Of a stretch of DNA of 40,189 nt, positions 1 through 8,275 are shown one piece after another; the first letter of the stretch is position 1, and every line of letters starts with the position of its first letter. The notes below the pieces were generated by a model that worked only from the letters and a program-made list of their open reading frames with translations, did no database searches and was not told the DNA's origin. The stretch spans positions 1-40,189 of the forward strand of contig JAFVFH010000020.1 in NCBI GenBank assembly GCA_017475525.1. Direction: 5' to 3'. Source of the DNA: Alphaproteobacteria bacterium (GTDB lineage Bacteria; Pseudomonadota; Alphaproteobacteria; RF32; CAG-239). Position numbers and translations under genes: made by a program.

Positions 1-1
1 A

Positions 2-364
2 AAAGATTCAAACGGTAATGTCATTGAAGACGAAAATAATAATCCTATTTATTATATTTCAGCAGATGATATGACATCGTCAAACGCTTGTACGGATGGT
101 TATGAGAGCTGCGCAAGGCAAGCCCTTGAAAAGAAAGCACTTGCATTAACGGCTAAAAATTGGATTTGCAAGACCTTGGAAGCGTGTCAAGCTTTGGTTT
201 ATGCAGATTATAACGGGAACACTCTTAAGGTAAACGGGAAAGATTATGCCTCACTTAATGATTTGCTTAAAGGGAATGCGATGCCAAAACGCATTTATAC
301 TATCGACGAGGCTGAAAAGTTAAGCAAGAAAACAGGCAACACCTTTAAGCTCAGATATAAATAA
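2..364 (+). CDS. Partial secreted-type protein with conserved C-terminal tag (5' end outside window)
   Basis: The reading frame is open from the first bases of the window and ends in TAA at 362-364, so this is the 3' part of a longer gene; the ATG at 71 is internal to it. About 120 residues are visible, with several cysteines and no domain I recognise. The last 25 residues match, almost residue for residue, the C-termini of the proteins encoded at 22321-23154 (+) and 14882-15781 (-): KRIYT, then an EA pair, then GNTFKLRYK at the very end. Those two proteins have signal peptides and BspA/LRR-like domains, so this is probably a third member of the same secreted family (inference). Its signal peptide and upstream region lie outside the window. 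Function unknown. Confidence 0.8.
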   Translation, partial: KDSNGNVIEDENNNPIYYISADDMTSSNACTDGYESCARQALEKKALALTAKNWICKTLEACQALVYADYNGNTLKVNGKDYASLNDLLKGNAMPKRIYTIDEAEKLSKKTGNTFKLRYK

Positions 365-377
365 ATTTAAACTGTCA

Positions 378-456
378 TCGCTCGCTTTGCCGTGAGGCAA
401 ATGCGTCAAGCGATCTGCGATATCAATTTCCCCCCTTGCACGATGCAAAGGGGGAA
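378..456. other. Two adjacent stem-loops downstream of the first gene
   Basis: At 378-413, TCGCT and AGCGA enclose a CGC/GCG pair and an inner TTTGCC-GTGA-GGCAAA hairpin, whose loop is of the GNRA type. At 428-456, TTCCCCCC-TTGCA and TGCAA-A-GGGGGAA form a second stem with one mismatch. Neither is followed by a run of T on either strand, so they are not clean intrinsic terminators. They lie between the first gene and ldh, whose 3' ends converge here, and may act as 3'-end stabilisers or weak terminators. Confidence 0.4.
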
Positions 457-511
457 AATATTATGAGGCAATCAGTGAAAATAAATACGTTTCAATGAAG
501 ATATATCAAAT

Positions 512-1477
512 TTATATTTCATTCTCTTCTAAAATATTTTTTAATGTTTGCGCTGATTTTTGAAGTTTTAAAGCCTCATCATCATTTAATTGGATTGGGA
601 CATGTGTTTCGACGCCGTCTTTGCCGACAATGACGGGCATACTCAAGGCGATTCCCTCAATGCCATATTCGCCGTGCATCATGGATGAGATAGGCAATAT
701 TGATTTTTCATCACGCATAATGGCTTCGCAAATGCGTTTGACGGACATCGCAATGCCGTAATATGTTGCTTTTTTCTTTTCAATGATTTCATAAGCGCTG
801 TTTTTCACATCATTTGCAATGCGTTCCATGGCCTCATTGTGATGAAAATGTCCGCGCATTTCACAAAATCTGTTCAGCTCAATACCCGAAACATTGGCGG
901 AAGACCAAGCGGCAATTTCAGAATCCCCGTGTTCGCCGATAATAAAAGCATGAACACTTCGCGGGTCAACATTTAAGTGATTACCGAGCTCATATTTCAA
1001 ACGAGCTGTGTCCAAAACCGTCCCTGAGCCTAAAACATGTTTTTCTCTCAATCCCGAACATTTGACGGCAACAGTTGTCAAAATATCAACAGGGTTTGCC
1101 ACAACGAGCAAAATCCCCTTAAAACCGCTTGCTTTAATTTGTGGCAAAATCATTTTAAAAATACCGATGTTTTTCTTGACTAAATCAAGCCGTGTTTCGC
1201 CGGGTTTTTGGTTAGCACCTGCGGTCAAAACAATGATTGAAGCGTCTTTAATATCTTGATATGAACCGGCATAAATCTTCACAGGCTTTGCAAACGGCAC
1301 ACCGTGGCTGATGTCCAAAGCTTCACCTTGCGCCTTGTTTTCATCACTGTCAATCAAAACCATTTCAGAAAAAAGTCCGGATTGCATTAAAGCAAATGCG
1401 CTTGCCGCCCCAACAAATCCGCACCCGATAATAACAACTTTGCGGCCATGCGGACAATCTAAACAATCTTTATCCAT
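512..1477 (-). CDS. ldh: L-lactate dehydrogenase
   Basis: NAD-dependent L-lactate/malate dehydrogenase family enzyme, 321 residues, the usual length. It reduces pyruvate to L-lactate in the cytoplasm and regenerates NAD+ during fermentation. A Rossmann GCGFVG motif is at residues 18-23 and the NAD-ribose acidic residue is D43. The substrate loop reads ANQKPGETR, with Q90 at the position where lactate dehydrogenases carry Gln and malate dehydrogenases carry Arg, and R96 beside it. The catalytic pair and substrate arginine are D156, R159 and H183 (in GEHGDSE). The Gln at 90 is why I call LDH rather than MDH. The start ATG has AAGGAA upstream. It is transcribed alone, divergent from metG. The overall sequence resembles Firmicutes-type L-LDH (impression only). 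Confidence 0.93.
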   Translation of the reverse strand: MDKDCLDCPHGRKVVIIGCGFVGAASAFALMQSGLFSEMVLIDSDENKAQGEALDISHGVPFAKPVKIYAGSYQDIKDASIIVLTAGANQKPGETRLDLVKKNIGIFKMILPQIKASGFKGILLVVANPVDILTTVAVKCSGLREKHVLGSGTVLDTARLKYELGNHLNVDPRSVHAFIIGEHGDSEIAAWSSANVSGIELNRFCEMRGHFHHNEAMERIANDVKNSAYEIIEKKKATYYGIAMSVKRICEAIMRDEKSILPISSMMHGEYGIEGIALSMPVIVGKDGVETHVPIQLNDDEALKLQKSAQTLKNILEENEI

Positions 1478-1578
1478 ATTTTGTTCCTTTATTCATTTTT
1501 CTTTGCTGCTAATCTAATCAGTTTTTCAAAAAAAGAAAGAGGTTATTATCTTTTGTTTGCAATAACCTTAAAAACTTG

Positions 1579-1606
1579 TTGAAGTTTTATCAAAACCGCT
1601 TAAAAT
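1579..1606 (+). promoter_or_regulatory. Predicted sigma70-type promoter of metG
   Basis: TTGAAG at 1579-1584 and TAAAAT at 1601-1606 are separated by 16 bases, about 40 bases upstream of the metG ATG. Just upstream, an inverted repeat (AGGTTATT at 1540-1547 and AATAACCT at 1561-1568) lies in the ldh/metG divergent intergenic region and could be an operator or a weak hairpin; its role is unknown. Confidence 0.5.
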
Positions 1607-1646
1607 AAAGCCAAAACAAAATAATAATCAAAGGAGAATATATAAA

Positions 1647-3344
1647 ATGTCAAAAATACTCGTCACTTCCGCGCTTCCTTACATCAACGGTGTGCCGCAT
1701 TTGGGGCACATGGTCGGTTGCTTGCTTCCGTCCGATGTTTATGCAAGATTTATGCGCATGATGGGTAATGAGGTTTTGTATATTGTCGGCACGGATGAAC
1801 ACGGCACAACATCTGAAGTCGGCGCCTTAAAGGCCGGTATGGATGTTCAGAGTTATTGCGATATGAACCACAAGCGCCACTATCAAACATATAAAGATTT
1901 TAATTTATCGTTTGACTATTTCGGGCGCACATCTTCCGAGCAAAACAAAGAAATCACCTACCAAATTTTTGAGGCTTTGGATAAAAACGGCTATATTGAA
2001 GAGCGCACGGTCAAGCAGGTTTATTCAATAGATGATCAAATGTTTTTGGCAGATCGCTACATTACAGGTACTTGCCCATATTGCGGTTATGAAAAAGCAC
2101 GTGGCGACCAGTGCGAAAACTGCACAAAGGTTTTGGAACCGACAGATTTGATAAACCCCAAAAGCTCTATTTCGGGCTCAACAAATTTGGAAGTGAGGGA
2201 ATCAAAACACCTGTTTTTGAACTTGCCGAAAATTGAGCCGGAGCTCAAAAATTGGCTCAAAACAAAAGAGGCATATTGGCCCGATGTAGCTTATTCGATT
2301 GCGCTAAAATGGCTCAAAGAAGGCTTGGAAGCGCGTTGCATCACGCGTGATTTGAAATGGGGTTTCCCGGTGCCGAAAAAAGGCTATGAAGATAAGGTGT
2401 TTTATGTGTGGTTTGACGCTCCGATCGGCTATATCGGCATCACAAAACAATGGTCAGATGAAAAGCCAAATGAGCGCAACTTCAAAGATTGGTGGTTTGC
2501 CGGCGATGATGTTTATTATGTCCAGTTTATGGGCAAAGATAATGTGCCGTATCACTCAATCACTTTTCCGGCAACTTTGTTGGGAACAGGAATGAACTTC
2601 AAAAAGGTGGATTATCTTAAAGGTTTCAGTTATTTGACTTATGAGGGCGGCAAGTTTTCAAAATCTGAAAACAGAGGTGTTTTCGCAGGCGACGCTATAA
2701 CCGAAATGCCGGCAGATTATTGGCGCTATTTCTTGATGAGCAATGTGCCGGAAAGCTCCGATTCGAGCTTTACGTTTGATTTGTTTGCAGGTGTTGTCAA
2801 CAAAGATTTGAACGGCGTTTTGGGCAACTTTGTGTCGCGCGTTTTGAAAATGACTTCATCTAAAATCGGCAACGCCGTGCCGGCAAGCGGTAAATGGACT
2901 GATTTGGAAAAAGAGCTCATTCAAAATGTGCAAAAACATGTTGATTTATATTTCAAATATTTCAAAGAGCTCGAGTTTAGAAAGGCGCTTGCCGAGCTTC
3001 GCGCCGTTTGGGTGGAAGGTAACAACTATATCACAGCCTCTGAGCCGTGGACGGTGATTAAAGAAAATCCCGAGCGTGCGGGGGCAATCTTAAATGTTTG
3101 CATCAACCTTATTCGCATTTTTGCGCTTTTGACATTTCCGATTATGCCGCAAACGGCAGAAAATATGCTCTCGCGCTTGAACTTGAAAATTAACGAGCAT
3201 AGCGGTTTGAAAGATTTCAACGTTTCAAATGAAATGGTATTTTTCAAGGGTGGCGAATCATTTGAGGTGGGAGAGCCTTTGTTTGAACGTATCAGCCCCG
3301 AGCGCTTGGAAGAATTAAAACAAAAATACGGGAGTGCGAAATAA
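1647..3344 (+). CDS. metG: Methionyl-tRNA synthetase (zinc-binding type)
   Basis: Charges tRNA-Met with methionine in the cytoplasm. This class I synthetase has 565 residues. The HIGH signature is HLGH at residues 18-21 and the KMSKS signature is KFSKS at 336-340. The connective peptide carries a complete four-cysteine zinc knuckle (C143, C146, C156, C159). The C-terminus ends soon after the anticodon-binding helical domain, so the extra dimerising tRNA-binding domain found in longer MetG proteins is absent. RBS AAAGGAG lies about 12 bases before the ATG. The stop codon overlaps the ATG of the next gene (TAATG), indicating an operon with the nuclease-like protein and trkH. Confidence 0.97.
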   Translation: MSKILVTSALPYINGVPHLGHMVGCLLPSDVYARFMRMMGNEVLYIVGTDEHGTTSEVGALKAGMDVQSYCDMNHKRHYQTYKDFNLSFDYFGRTSSEQNKEITYQIFEALDKNGYIEERTVKQVYSIDDQMFLADRYITGTCPYCGYEKARGDQCENCTKVLEPTDLINPKSSISGSTNLEVRESKHLFLNLPKIEPELKNWLKTKEAYWPDVAYSIALKWLKEGLEARCITRDLKWGFPVPKKGYEDKVFYVWFDAPIGYIGITKQWSDEKPNERNFKDWWFAGDDVYYVQFMGKDNVPYHSITFPATLLGTGMNFKKVDYLKGFSYLTYEGGKFSKSENRGVFAGDAITEMPADYWRYFLMSNVPESSDSSFTFDLFAGVVNKDLNGVLGNFVSRVLKMTSSKIGNAVPASGKWTDLEKELIQNVQKHVDLYFKYFKELEFRKALAELRAVWVEGNNYITASEPWTVIKENPERAGAILNVCINLIRIFALLTFPIMPQTAENMLSRLNLKINEHSGLKDFNVSNEMVFFKGGESFEVGEPLFERISPERLEELKQKYGSAK

Positions 3345-4216
3345 TGGATTTTGGCAGTTTAAGAGATTTGAAATTGAAAGGTTTTGCAAAGTTTTTGCAT
3401 CAATGTTTTATGTTTGTGAGCTATCCGCTTCGTCATCCGTTGAAATTCTTTCTCGGCCTTTTGTTGATAGTGGCCGTTTTAGTGGTTTTGCCCCTGCTTG
3501 ACGGAAAAGATTTTTCTCAAATTCCGTCGTGGTATGCCGCCAAGTGGAACAAAACGCTAAAACAAGAAACTGTTTTGAAAGAAACGCCCATCGCAGAGGC
3601 CAAACAAAAACCTCAAAAATTTGCCAAACAAATTACCTTAAAACATGCTAAGGTTGAGCCGCAAAAGGTTGAAGTAAAAATAAAAGAACCGGAGGAAGAA
3701 CCTCAAAAATACGCTGTTTGGAATATTCAAAAGGTGCCCTCAATAAAGCCTGAAAGGCTTGAAGAGTTTGAAGAACTTGAAGAAGTTAAAGAGCCGGATC
3801 TTCAAGTTGAAAAAATACCGGTTGTTCAAGAAGAAATCATTGAACAAGAAAAAGAAATCATCGAACAAAAAACAGAAAGTGTCCCCCAAGTAGCATATCG
3901 AAAAGTTGAAAACTTAAAACTCAAATATATGGATAATCCGCAAATTATTTTCGGCACACCTATTATATACGGCCCGAATGAGCTTTATGTGGCAGATACA
4001 TATTTATATCTTTACGGCATATATACAGATCCTTATAAATATAACATAAAAAAAGCAACAGCCTATTTAAATGAGTTGATTTCAGGCGCTGAAATTGAGT
4101 GTCATATTGTGGCTAAAACTTTAGATGATATCGCAACAGCCGTTTGTCTGAAAAACGGCAGGAGCATCAACCAAAATCTTGTCGATGCGGGTTTGGCAGA
4201 TAACGTCGCACTTTGA
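3344..4216 (+). CDS. Membrane-anchored protein with a staphylococcal-nuclease-like C-terminal domain
   Basis: 290 residues. A basic N-terminus is followed by one hydrophobic segment at about residues 34-50, then a long Lys/Glu/Pro/Gln-rich linker (about 60-190) that probably spans the periplasm. The C-terminal ~90 residues resemble the SNase fold: a beta segment with LYGIYTDP, a helix-rich middle, and a closing GRSINQNLVDAGLAD typical of thermonuclease-like proteins. The acidic residue normally after the GIxxPE-type motif and the second catalytic arginine are not seen, so nuclease activity is doubtful. The linker also recalls TonB-type spacers, but no TonB C-terminal domain is visible. Translationally coupled to metG by TAATG and 9 bases upstream of trkH. 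Function uncertain. Confidence 0.65.
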   Translation: MDFGSLRDLKLKGFAKFLHQCFMFVSYPLRHPLKFFLGLLLIVAVLVVLPLLDGKDFSQIPSWYAAKWNKTLKQETVLKETPIAEAKQKPQKFAKQITLKHAKVEPQKVEVKIKEPEEEPQKYAVWNIQKVPSIKPERLEEFEELEEVKEPDLQVEKIPVVQEEIIEQEKEIIEQKTESVPQVAYRKVENLKLKYMDNPQIIFGTPIIYGPNELYVADTYLYLYGIYTDPYKYNIKKATAYLNELISGAEIECHIVAKTLDDIATAVCLKNGRSINQNLVDAGLADNVAL

Positions 4217-4225
4217 GGAAAAAAT

Positions 4226-5668
4226 ATGTGGCAGCCTGTTTTAATGATAGACGGTTTCATGCTTTGTATTTTAGGTTTGAGTATGCTCATTCCGGCAGGC
4301 TTTGATTTTTATGACGACCTCAAAACGACTTCTCCGTTTTTAATTTCGTCGCTCATAACGCTTTTTATGGGCATTATGCTTTTTTTATCAAACAAAAATA
4401 AAATCCATGATATTTCTTTGCGCCAAGGTTATCTGATTACATTCGTATGCTGGGTGACGGTTGCACTGTTTTCTGCGCTTCCTTTTGTTTTGTCAGGAGC
4501 TGTTGCTGACGTGACATCAGCTTTGTTTGAAAGTGTTTCCGGCGTCACGGCAACGGGAGCAACCGTTATTCCCGATGTGGAATCTTTGCCGCGTTCCGTT
4601 TTGCTTTGGCGTTCAATGCTCAATGGTTTAGGGGGCATCGGGATTGTGATTTTTGCGGTGGCGATGTTGCCGTTTTTAGGCATTGGCGGTATGCATATGT
4701 TTGAGCACGAAAGCAGTGATACGACAGATAAGCTTATGCCGAAATTTATTGATATTGCAAAATGGATTTTAGGTGTTTATTTAAGTCTTGTGGCAATTTG
4801 TGCCGTCTGTCTTTATTTTTGCGGCATGGGGCGTTTTGATGCCTTAAACCATGCATTGTCAGCCGTTGCGACAGCGGGATTTTCAACAAAGAATGCTTCA
4901 ATTGCATATTTTAACAGTGCCTCGATTGAGATGGTCTTGACCTTGTTTATGATTTTAGGCGCTTTGCCGATGACATTTTATATCATCTTGCTCAAAAAGC
5001 ATAAGTTTGAGCCGTTTCGCTTAGGCCAAATCAAATATTTTTTGAAAGCTGTTTTTTTCTTTACGCTTTTTTTGACGATATATTTAAGCGTTGTCAATAA
5101 TATGCACTTTTTTAAGGCATTACGCTTAAGCTTGTTTAATATTGTGGCGGTGATGACAACAACGGGGCTCTCGTCTGCCGATTATTTGGATTGGGGTATA
5201 TGGACAGCTGTTTTCTTCACGCTTCTTTCACTGCATGGTGGGTGTATCGGTTCAACAACCGGCTCCATTAAGGTGATGCGTTGGCAAGTTTTGAAGTCAT
5301 ATTTTAATAAAGTCCTTTTATCCTCAATTGAGCCGCACCGTGTTGTTCCTGTCAAAATCGGCGAAACATCTATTGAAGACAAAGCAGTTACATCTGTGTT
5401 TGTGTATATTCTCTCGTTTTTGGCTTCCATCGGTGGTGTTGCTTTGTTGCTCAATTTATTGGGATATGACTTTACAACATCTGTCACCGCAGCTGTTTCA
5501 ACCATCACCAACACCGGCTCCGGTGCCGCAAGAGCCATCAGTGCAACAGGTAACTTTGCGTTTTTTTCAATGCCTGCTAAATATTTGTTGTGCTTTGCAA
5601 TGATTTTAGGACGCCTTGAAATTATGACGGTTTTAGTGATTTTTACAAAGTCGTTTTGGAAAAATTAG
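4226..5668 (+). CDS. trkH: Trk/Ktr-type potassium uptake transmembrane subunit
   Basis: 480 residues, close to the 483 of E. coli TrkH, with many hydrophobic segments throughout. The four pore-loop selectivity segments can be recognised as TATGAT near residue 110, ATAGFSTKN near 215, TTTGLSS near 315 and TNTGSGAAR near 430, each contributing the conserved glycine of the K+ filter. It imports K+ across the inner membrane, normally gated by a cytoplasmic TrkA-type NAD-binding subunit, which is not in this window. A GAGG ribosome-binding site is in the 9-base gap after the previous gene. The 3' end overlaps the convergent RHH gene by 26 bases. Confidence 0.93.
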   Translation: MWQPVLMIDGFMLCILGLSMLIPAGFDFYDDLKTTSPFLISSLITLFMGIMLFLSNKNKIHDISLRQGYLITFVCWVTVALFSALPFVLSGAVADVTSALFESVSGVTATGATVIPDVESLPRSVLLWRSMLNGLGGIGIVIFAVAMLPFLGIGGMHMFEHESSDTTDKLMPKFIDIAKWILGVYLSLVAICAVCLYFCGMGRFDALNHALSAVATAGFSTKNASIAYFNSASIEMVLTLFMILGALPMTFYIILLKKHKFEPFRLGQIKYFLKAVFFFTLFLTIYLSVVNNMHFFKALRLSLFNIVAVMTTTGLSSADYLDWGIWTAVFFTLLSLHGGCIGSTTGSIKVMRWQVLKSYFNKVLLSSIEPHRVVPVKIGETSIEDKAVTSVFVYILSFLASIGGVALLLNLLGYDFTTSVTAAVSTITNTGSGAARAISATGNFAFFSMPAKYLLCFAMILGRLEIMTVLVIFTKSFWKN

Positions 5669-5873
5669 ATTGGGCTTTAAGTTCTTGTAAGATGTATATC
5701 CTCACGGCAGAAGAAAGATTTTTTGTTTTGCGCATACCGTCAATTTCGGTGACAATATCTGAAATGCTTGTTTTTTTTTCTTTGCAGATTTGTTTTAAAA
5801 CGTCATAAAATTCATCTTCCAAAGTAATGCTTGTCATATGTCTGCCGGCAATTAAAACTGAGATTTTTTTCAT
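5643..5873 (-). CDS. Small ribbon-helix-helix domain protein
   Basis: 76 residues. A short basic start (IAGRHMTSITLEDEF) followed by two helices matches the RHH_4-type ribbon-helix-helix proteins of alphaproteobacteria, predicted DNA binders. It follows sspB by one base and is probably the last gene of the outer-membrane barrel/hypothetical/sspB/RHH operon. In many alphaproteobacteria an RHH protein of this family lies near sspB (known context), which supports the call. The 3' end overlaps the convergent trkH. Target sites and partners are unknown. Confidence 0.75.
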   Translation of the reverse strand: MKKISVLIAGRHMTSITLEDEFYDVLKQICKEKKTSISDIVTEIDGMRKTKNLSSAVRIYILQELKAQSNFSKTTL

Positions 5874-5874
5874 G

Positions 5875-6336
5875 TTATTTTTTCCGGAAACTGTCGATGG
5901 AAATCACCTCGGCGGGAATCGCATTAGGCTTAGACGTGTCTTGAATATCCATATCCTCTAACTTAGAAACCCTCTCTGCCATTTCAAAACTCAAACCGAA
6001 TTTTGCATAAGGATCGGCAAAATAAGAAATCGCATGAAACGGGATAACAAGCGTGTATGGCACTCCGCCGAAAACCAAAACAACGGAAAATTTATCATCA
6101 TCAACCATTAAATCCGAAAATTGATGTTGCAAAACGATTGTCATATTTTCAGGATATTGAATTTGAAGCATTTTTGGTAATTCAACACCTTTTTCGTTTG
6201 TGCGAAACGTGATATAAAAATGATTTTCTCCCGGCAACCCTTGCACACTCGCAATTTTTAAGGCATCACGTACAACGCCTAACAAATTGCGGTTGATAAG
6301 TTTGTCATAATTAATTTCATCTAAATATTCACTCAT
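5875..6336 (-). CDS. sspB: SspB-family ClpXP adaptor protein
   Basis: 153 residues. The body matches alphaproteobacterial SspB, which delivers ssrA-tagged and other substrates to the ClpXP protease in the cytoplasm. The substrate-binding beta domain includes YITFRT near 45 and LQIQYPENMTIVLQHQF near 60-80. The extreme C-terminus, AEVISIDSFRKK, is the ClpX-docking tail separated from the body by a flexible linker. I use the ATG at 6336 because GAGG lies 8 bases upstream; a TTG four codons earlier has no such site. In an operon between a hypothetical membrane protein and the RHH protein. Confidence 0.9.
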   Translation of the reverse strand: MSEYLDEINYDKLINRNLLGVVRDALKIASVQGLPGENHFYITFRTNEKGVELPKMLQIQYPENMTIVLQHQFSDLMVDDDKFSVVLVFGGVPYTLVIPFHAISYFADPYAKFGLSFEMAERVSKLEDMDIQDTSKPNAIPAEVISIDSFRKK

Positions 6337-6351
6337 CAAAAACCTCAAAGC

Positions 6352-6843
6352 TTAAATCTCAATAGCATATATGTCTTTCACGCGCCAACTCTCCGAAGAG
6401 GGCACTAACACATATATAATACGTCCTTGACAAAGTCCAAACCAGTTGCCGTTACATGTGCTGTCGGTGTGAATTTCAACCAAATCGGAATTAATCGGTT
6501 TTATTTTCGTAATTTTAAAACTCATCTCACTTGGGCGCTGTAAGGCCTCATCGCTCATAAAGATGAACTTTGGCAATTTAGAATCGCGGCAGCCGTCGAA
6601 ATCGGGATTTAACGTGCATTTAACGGCAAATTCAACGGCACAAGCCATTTCACTGTTCAGGTCGCAATCTTTTTTTAAATCACCTGCCTGATAGATAAAA
6701 ACCTTGTCATCAAAAGTTTTGGTTGTAACGGAAGGTTTTTTATCAGACATAATGATTGGTTTTGAAGTCTTGGTTTTCCATGTATAAAGAGAGGCTAAAA
6801 TAGCAAGCATCAAAATAAAAGAAACGAATATTTTTTTATACAT
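6352..6843 (-). CDS. Hypothetical protein with N-terminal membrane anchor
   Basis: 163 residues. The start is the ATG at 6843, preceded by AAGGAG at a good distance; the longer open frame upstream overlaps the barrel gene and is not needed. A hydrophobic segment at about residues 4-20 is an uncleaved anchor or signal peptide. The rest is polar with six cysteines (for example around 67-95 and near 130-140), consistent with disulfides in the periplasm. The C-terminal part, with GRIIYVLVPSSESWRVKDIY, looks like a small beta domain. No family recognised. Four bases separate it from the upstream outer-membrane barrel gene, so the two are probably co-expressed. Confidence 0.7.
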   Translation of the reverse strand: MYKKIFVSFILMLAILASLYTWKTKTSKPIIMSDKKPSVTTKTFDDKVFIYQAGDLKKDCDLNSEMACAVEFAVKCTLNPDFDGCRDSKLPKFIFMSDEALQRPSEMSFKITKIKPINSDLVEIHTDSTCNGNWFGLCQGRIIYVLVPSSESWRVKDIYAIEI

Positions 6844-6847
6844 TTCT

Positions 6848-7399
6848 TTACTCCTTAATAAAATTATAGCGAAGTCCGAGGACATATTCGGCAATATGAT
6901 GCGCATTTGAAATATGATCAAGGCTGACATAACGAGCAACGGCGCGAAGAGAACAGTTTTTATTAAAATGATAGAGCAAACCGCCGCTGAAACGATAACC
7001 GTATCCTTCATCTGAGGAGTGAGAAATGTGAGTAGCCTTTTGGCTGAGCACATAAGTTGCAATTCCGATGCCGGCCGTTAAATCAAAACTCGGAGATAAC
7101 GGCAAATAGCCGTTTAAATCAAGTCCGTAAGCACGATAGGAAGTTTTGAGTTTCTCATCTGAGAAAAGATGTTTTGTGCTATGCCCTGTCTGCTGATAAA
7201 AAATTTCAGTTCCAAAATAGCGATTATAGGTTGTACCTATATTGAAATTTACGCCGAAATATTCAGGTTTGAGTTGTTTCATTTTTGCGCGATTATAAAT
7301 GCCGTCAATTCCGAGATAAGGAATATATACATTTTCTGCTTTTGCTTGAAGCGCAGTCAATGAAAGTCCTAAAAGTGCAGTTAAAAAATATTTATTCAT
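6848..7399 (-). CDS. Small outer-membrane beta-barrel protein (opacity/OmpA-like barrel)
   Basis: 183 residues. Signal peptide at about 1-21 with a cleavage site after LQAKA. The mature part has alternating hydrophobic and polar strands with many Tyr and Gly residues (YIPYLGIDG, GVNFNIGTTYNRYFGTEIFY, GYRFSGGLLYHFN) and ends in the strand YVLGLRYNF, a typical C-terminal barrel signature recognised by the BAM machinery, followed by three extra residues (IKE). This fits the 8-stranded outer-membrane beta-barrel family. First gene of the minus-strand operon leading to sspB. Ligand or role unknown. Confidence 0.82.
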   Translation of the reverse strand: MNKYFLTALLGLSLTALQAKAENVYIPYLGIDGIYNRAKMKQLKPEYFGVNFNIGTTYNRYFGTEIFYQQTGHSTKHLFSDEKLKTSYRAYGLDLNGYLPLSPSFDLTAGIGIATYVLSQKATHISHSSDEGYGYRFSGGLLYHFNKNCSLRAVARYVSLDHISNAHHIAEYVLGLRYNFIKE

Positions 7400-7537
7400 T
7401 TTTTTAAGCCTTTCTTTAATTGATTCATAACTATTTCATATCATAATCAAAGACAAAATAAAAATAAAGTAAAATTTTGCTTTAATTCTTGTTGTAAATC
7501 ATTTTTTGTGTTAAGCTGACAAAAAAGGAAACAGGAT

Positions 7538-8188
7538 ATGATTAAAAACAAAAATAATGAGCAAGGTCGAACAATTGTTGAGACATTAGCCTATATTATG
7601 GTAATGATTACCATTACGGTAGGTTTTGCGGCTTTGGTAAATCGCGGATATTATAAATATGAAAGCAGCGCTATTCAGCAGCAACTGACGGATTTAAAAA
7701 AGACAATATCAACGCGCTATGCGGTTGACGGACAATATGCAAACGTGAAATGGGACGACTTGTGCGAAGATCGCTTAGGGCCGAGTTCTTTAATGCCGAC
7801 GCGAGTTTGCAATGAGCTTGAAAATAATATGGTTAAGTGTAAGTGTGCTTCGCAAAGAGGTGTCCACACTTTTGACGGTCCGGTGAATATCGGGCGTTCG
7901 GAGTGCAACAAGACCAACACTTTTTGCGATACATTTTTTATTGAATTTGACGAATTGCCGCAAGACATTTGTGCTCAGTTGGCACTCAAAGCTTGGGATA
8001 CAATTGACGGTTCTGATATTGATCGTATGGTCATCAATAACATCACTTGGGGGTGGAATGATTCGCCTATTGTGGACGAAGACGGCAATAGAATATCAAT
8101 AGATAAAGAATTTCCGGCATTGGTGACAGATGTGACCCAAGCCTGCAAGGAAGGATACGAAAACAAAATCAGATGGTATTTTAATTAA
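7538..8188 (+). CDS. Type IV pilin-like protein
   Basis: 216 residues. A short positively charged leader ends in EQG, followed by RTIVETLAYIMVMITITVGF. This is a class III (prepilin peptidase) signal with Gly at -1, Glu at +5 and a long hydrophobic helix, followed by an amphipathic helix (AIQQQLTDLKKTI) and a cysteine-containing globular domain. It should therefore be processed by a prepilin peptidase and assembled as a pilus or pseudopilus subunit (family knowledge). Residue +1 is Arg rather than the common Phe, Met or Leu, and the protein is nearer to type IVb than type IVa pilins. No assembly ATPase or peptidase lies beside it. It may be linked to the secretin-like lipoprotein at 23861-25135 (inference). 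Confidence 0.75.
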   Translation: MIKNKNNEQGRTIVETLAYIMVMITITVGFAALVNRGYYKYESSAIQQQLTDLKKTISTRYAVDGQYANVKWDDLCEDRLGPSSLMPTRVCNELENNMVKCKCASQRGVHTFDGPVNIGRSECNKTNTFCDTFFIEFDELPQDICAQLALKAWDTIDGSDIDRMVINNITWGWNDSPIVDEDGNRISIDKEFPALVTDVTQACKEGYENKIRWYFN

Positions 8189-8215
8189 ATATTGTTATCA
8201 GATTGCGTAAAAAAG

Positions 8216-8243
8216 TTGAAAAACGGGAAGTTTGGATTAAAAT
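8216..8243 (+). promoter_or_regulatory. Predicted promoter of the dksA-maf-rng-yacG operon
   Basis: TTGAAA at 8216-8221 and TAAAAT at 8238-8243, each matching five of six sigma70 consensus positions, are spaced by 16 bases and lie about 30 bases upstream of the dksA start codon. Confidence 0.6.
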
Positions 8244-8275
8244 AAAACAAATTTAACAATTATAAGGAGGTTAAA

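Noticed and set aside
428-456. GC-rich hairpin as intrinsic terminator
   Set aside because: The stem is convincing but no T run follows on either strand; recorded only as a stem-loop.
6844-7062. Upstream extension of the hypothetical gene into the outer-membrane barrel gene
   Set aside because: ATG 6843 has AAGGAG at proper spacing and starts a membrane anchor; the extension overlaps a well-supported barrel gene.
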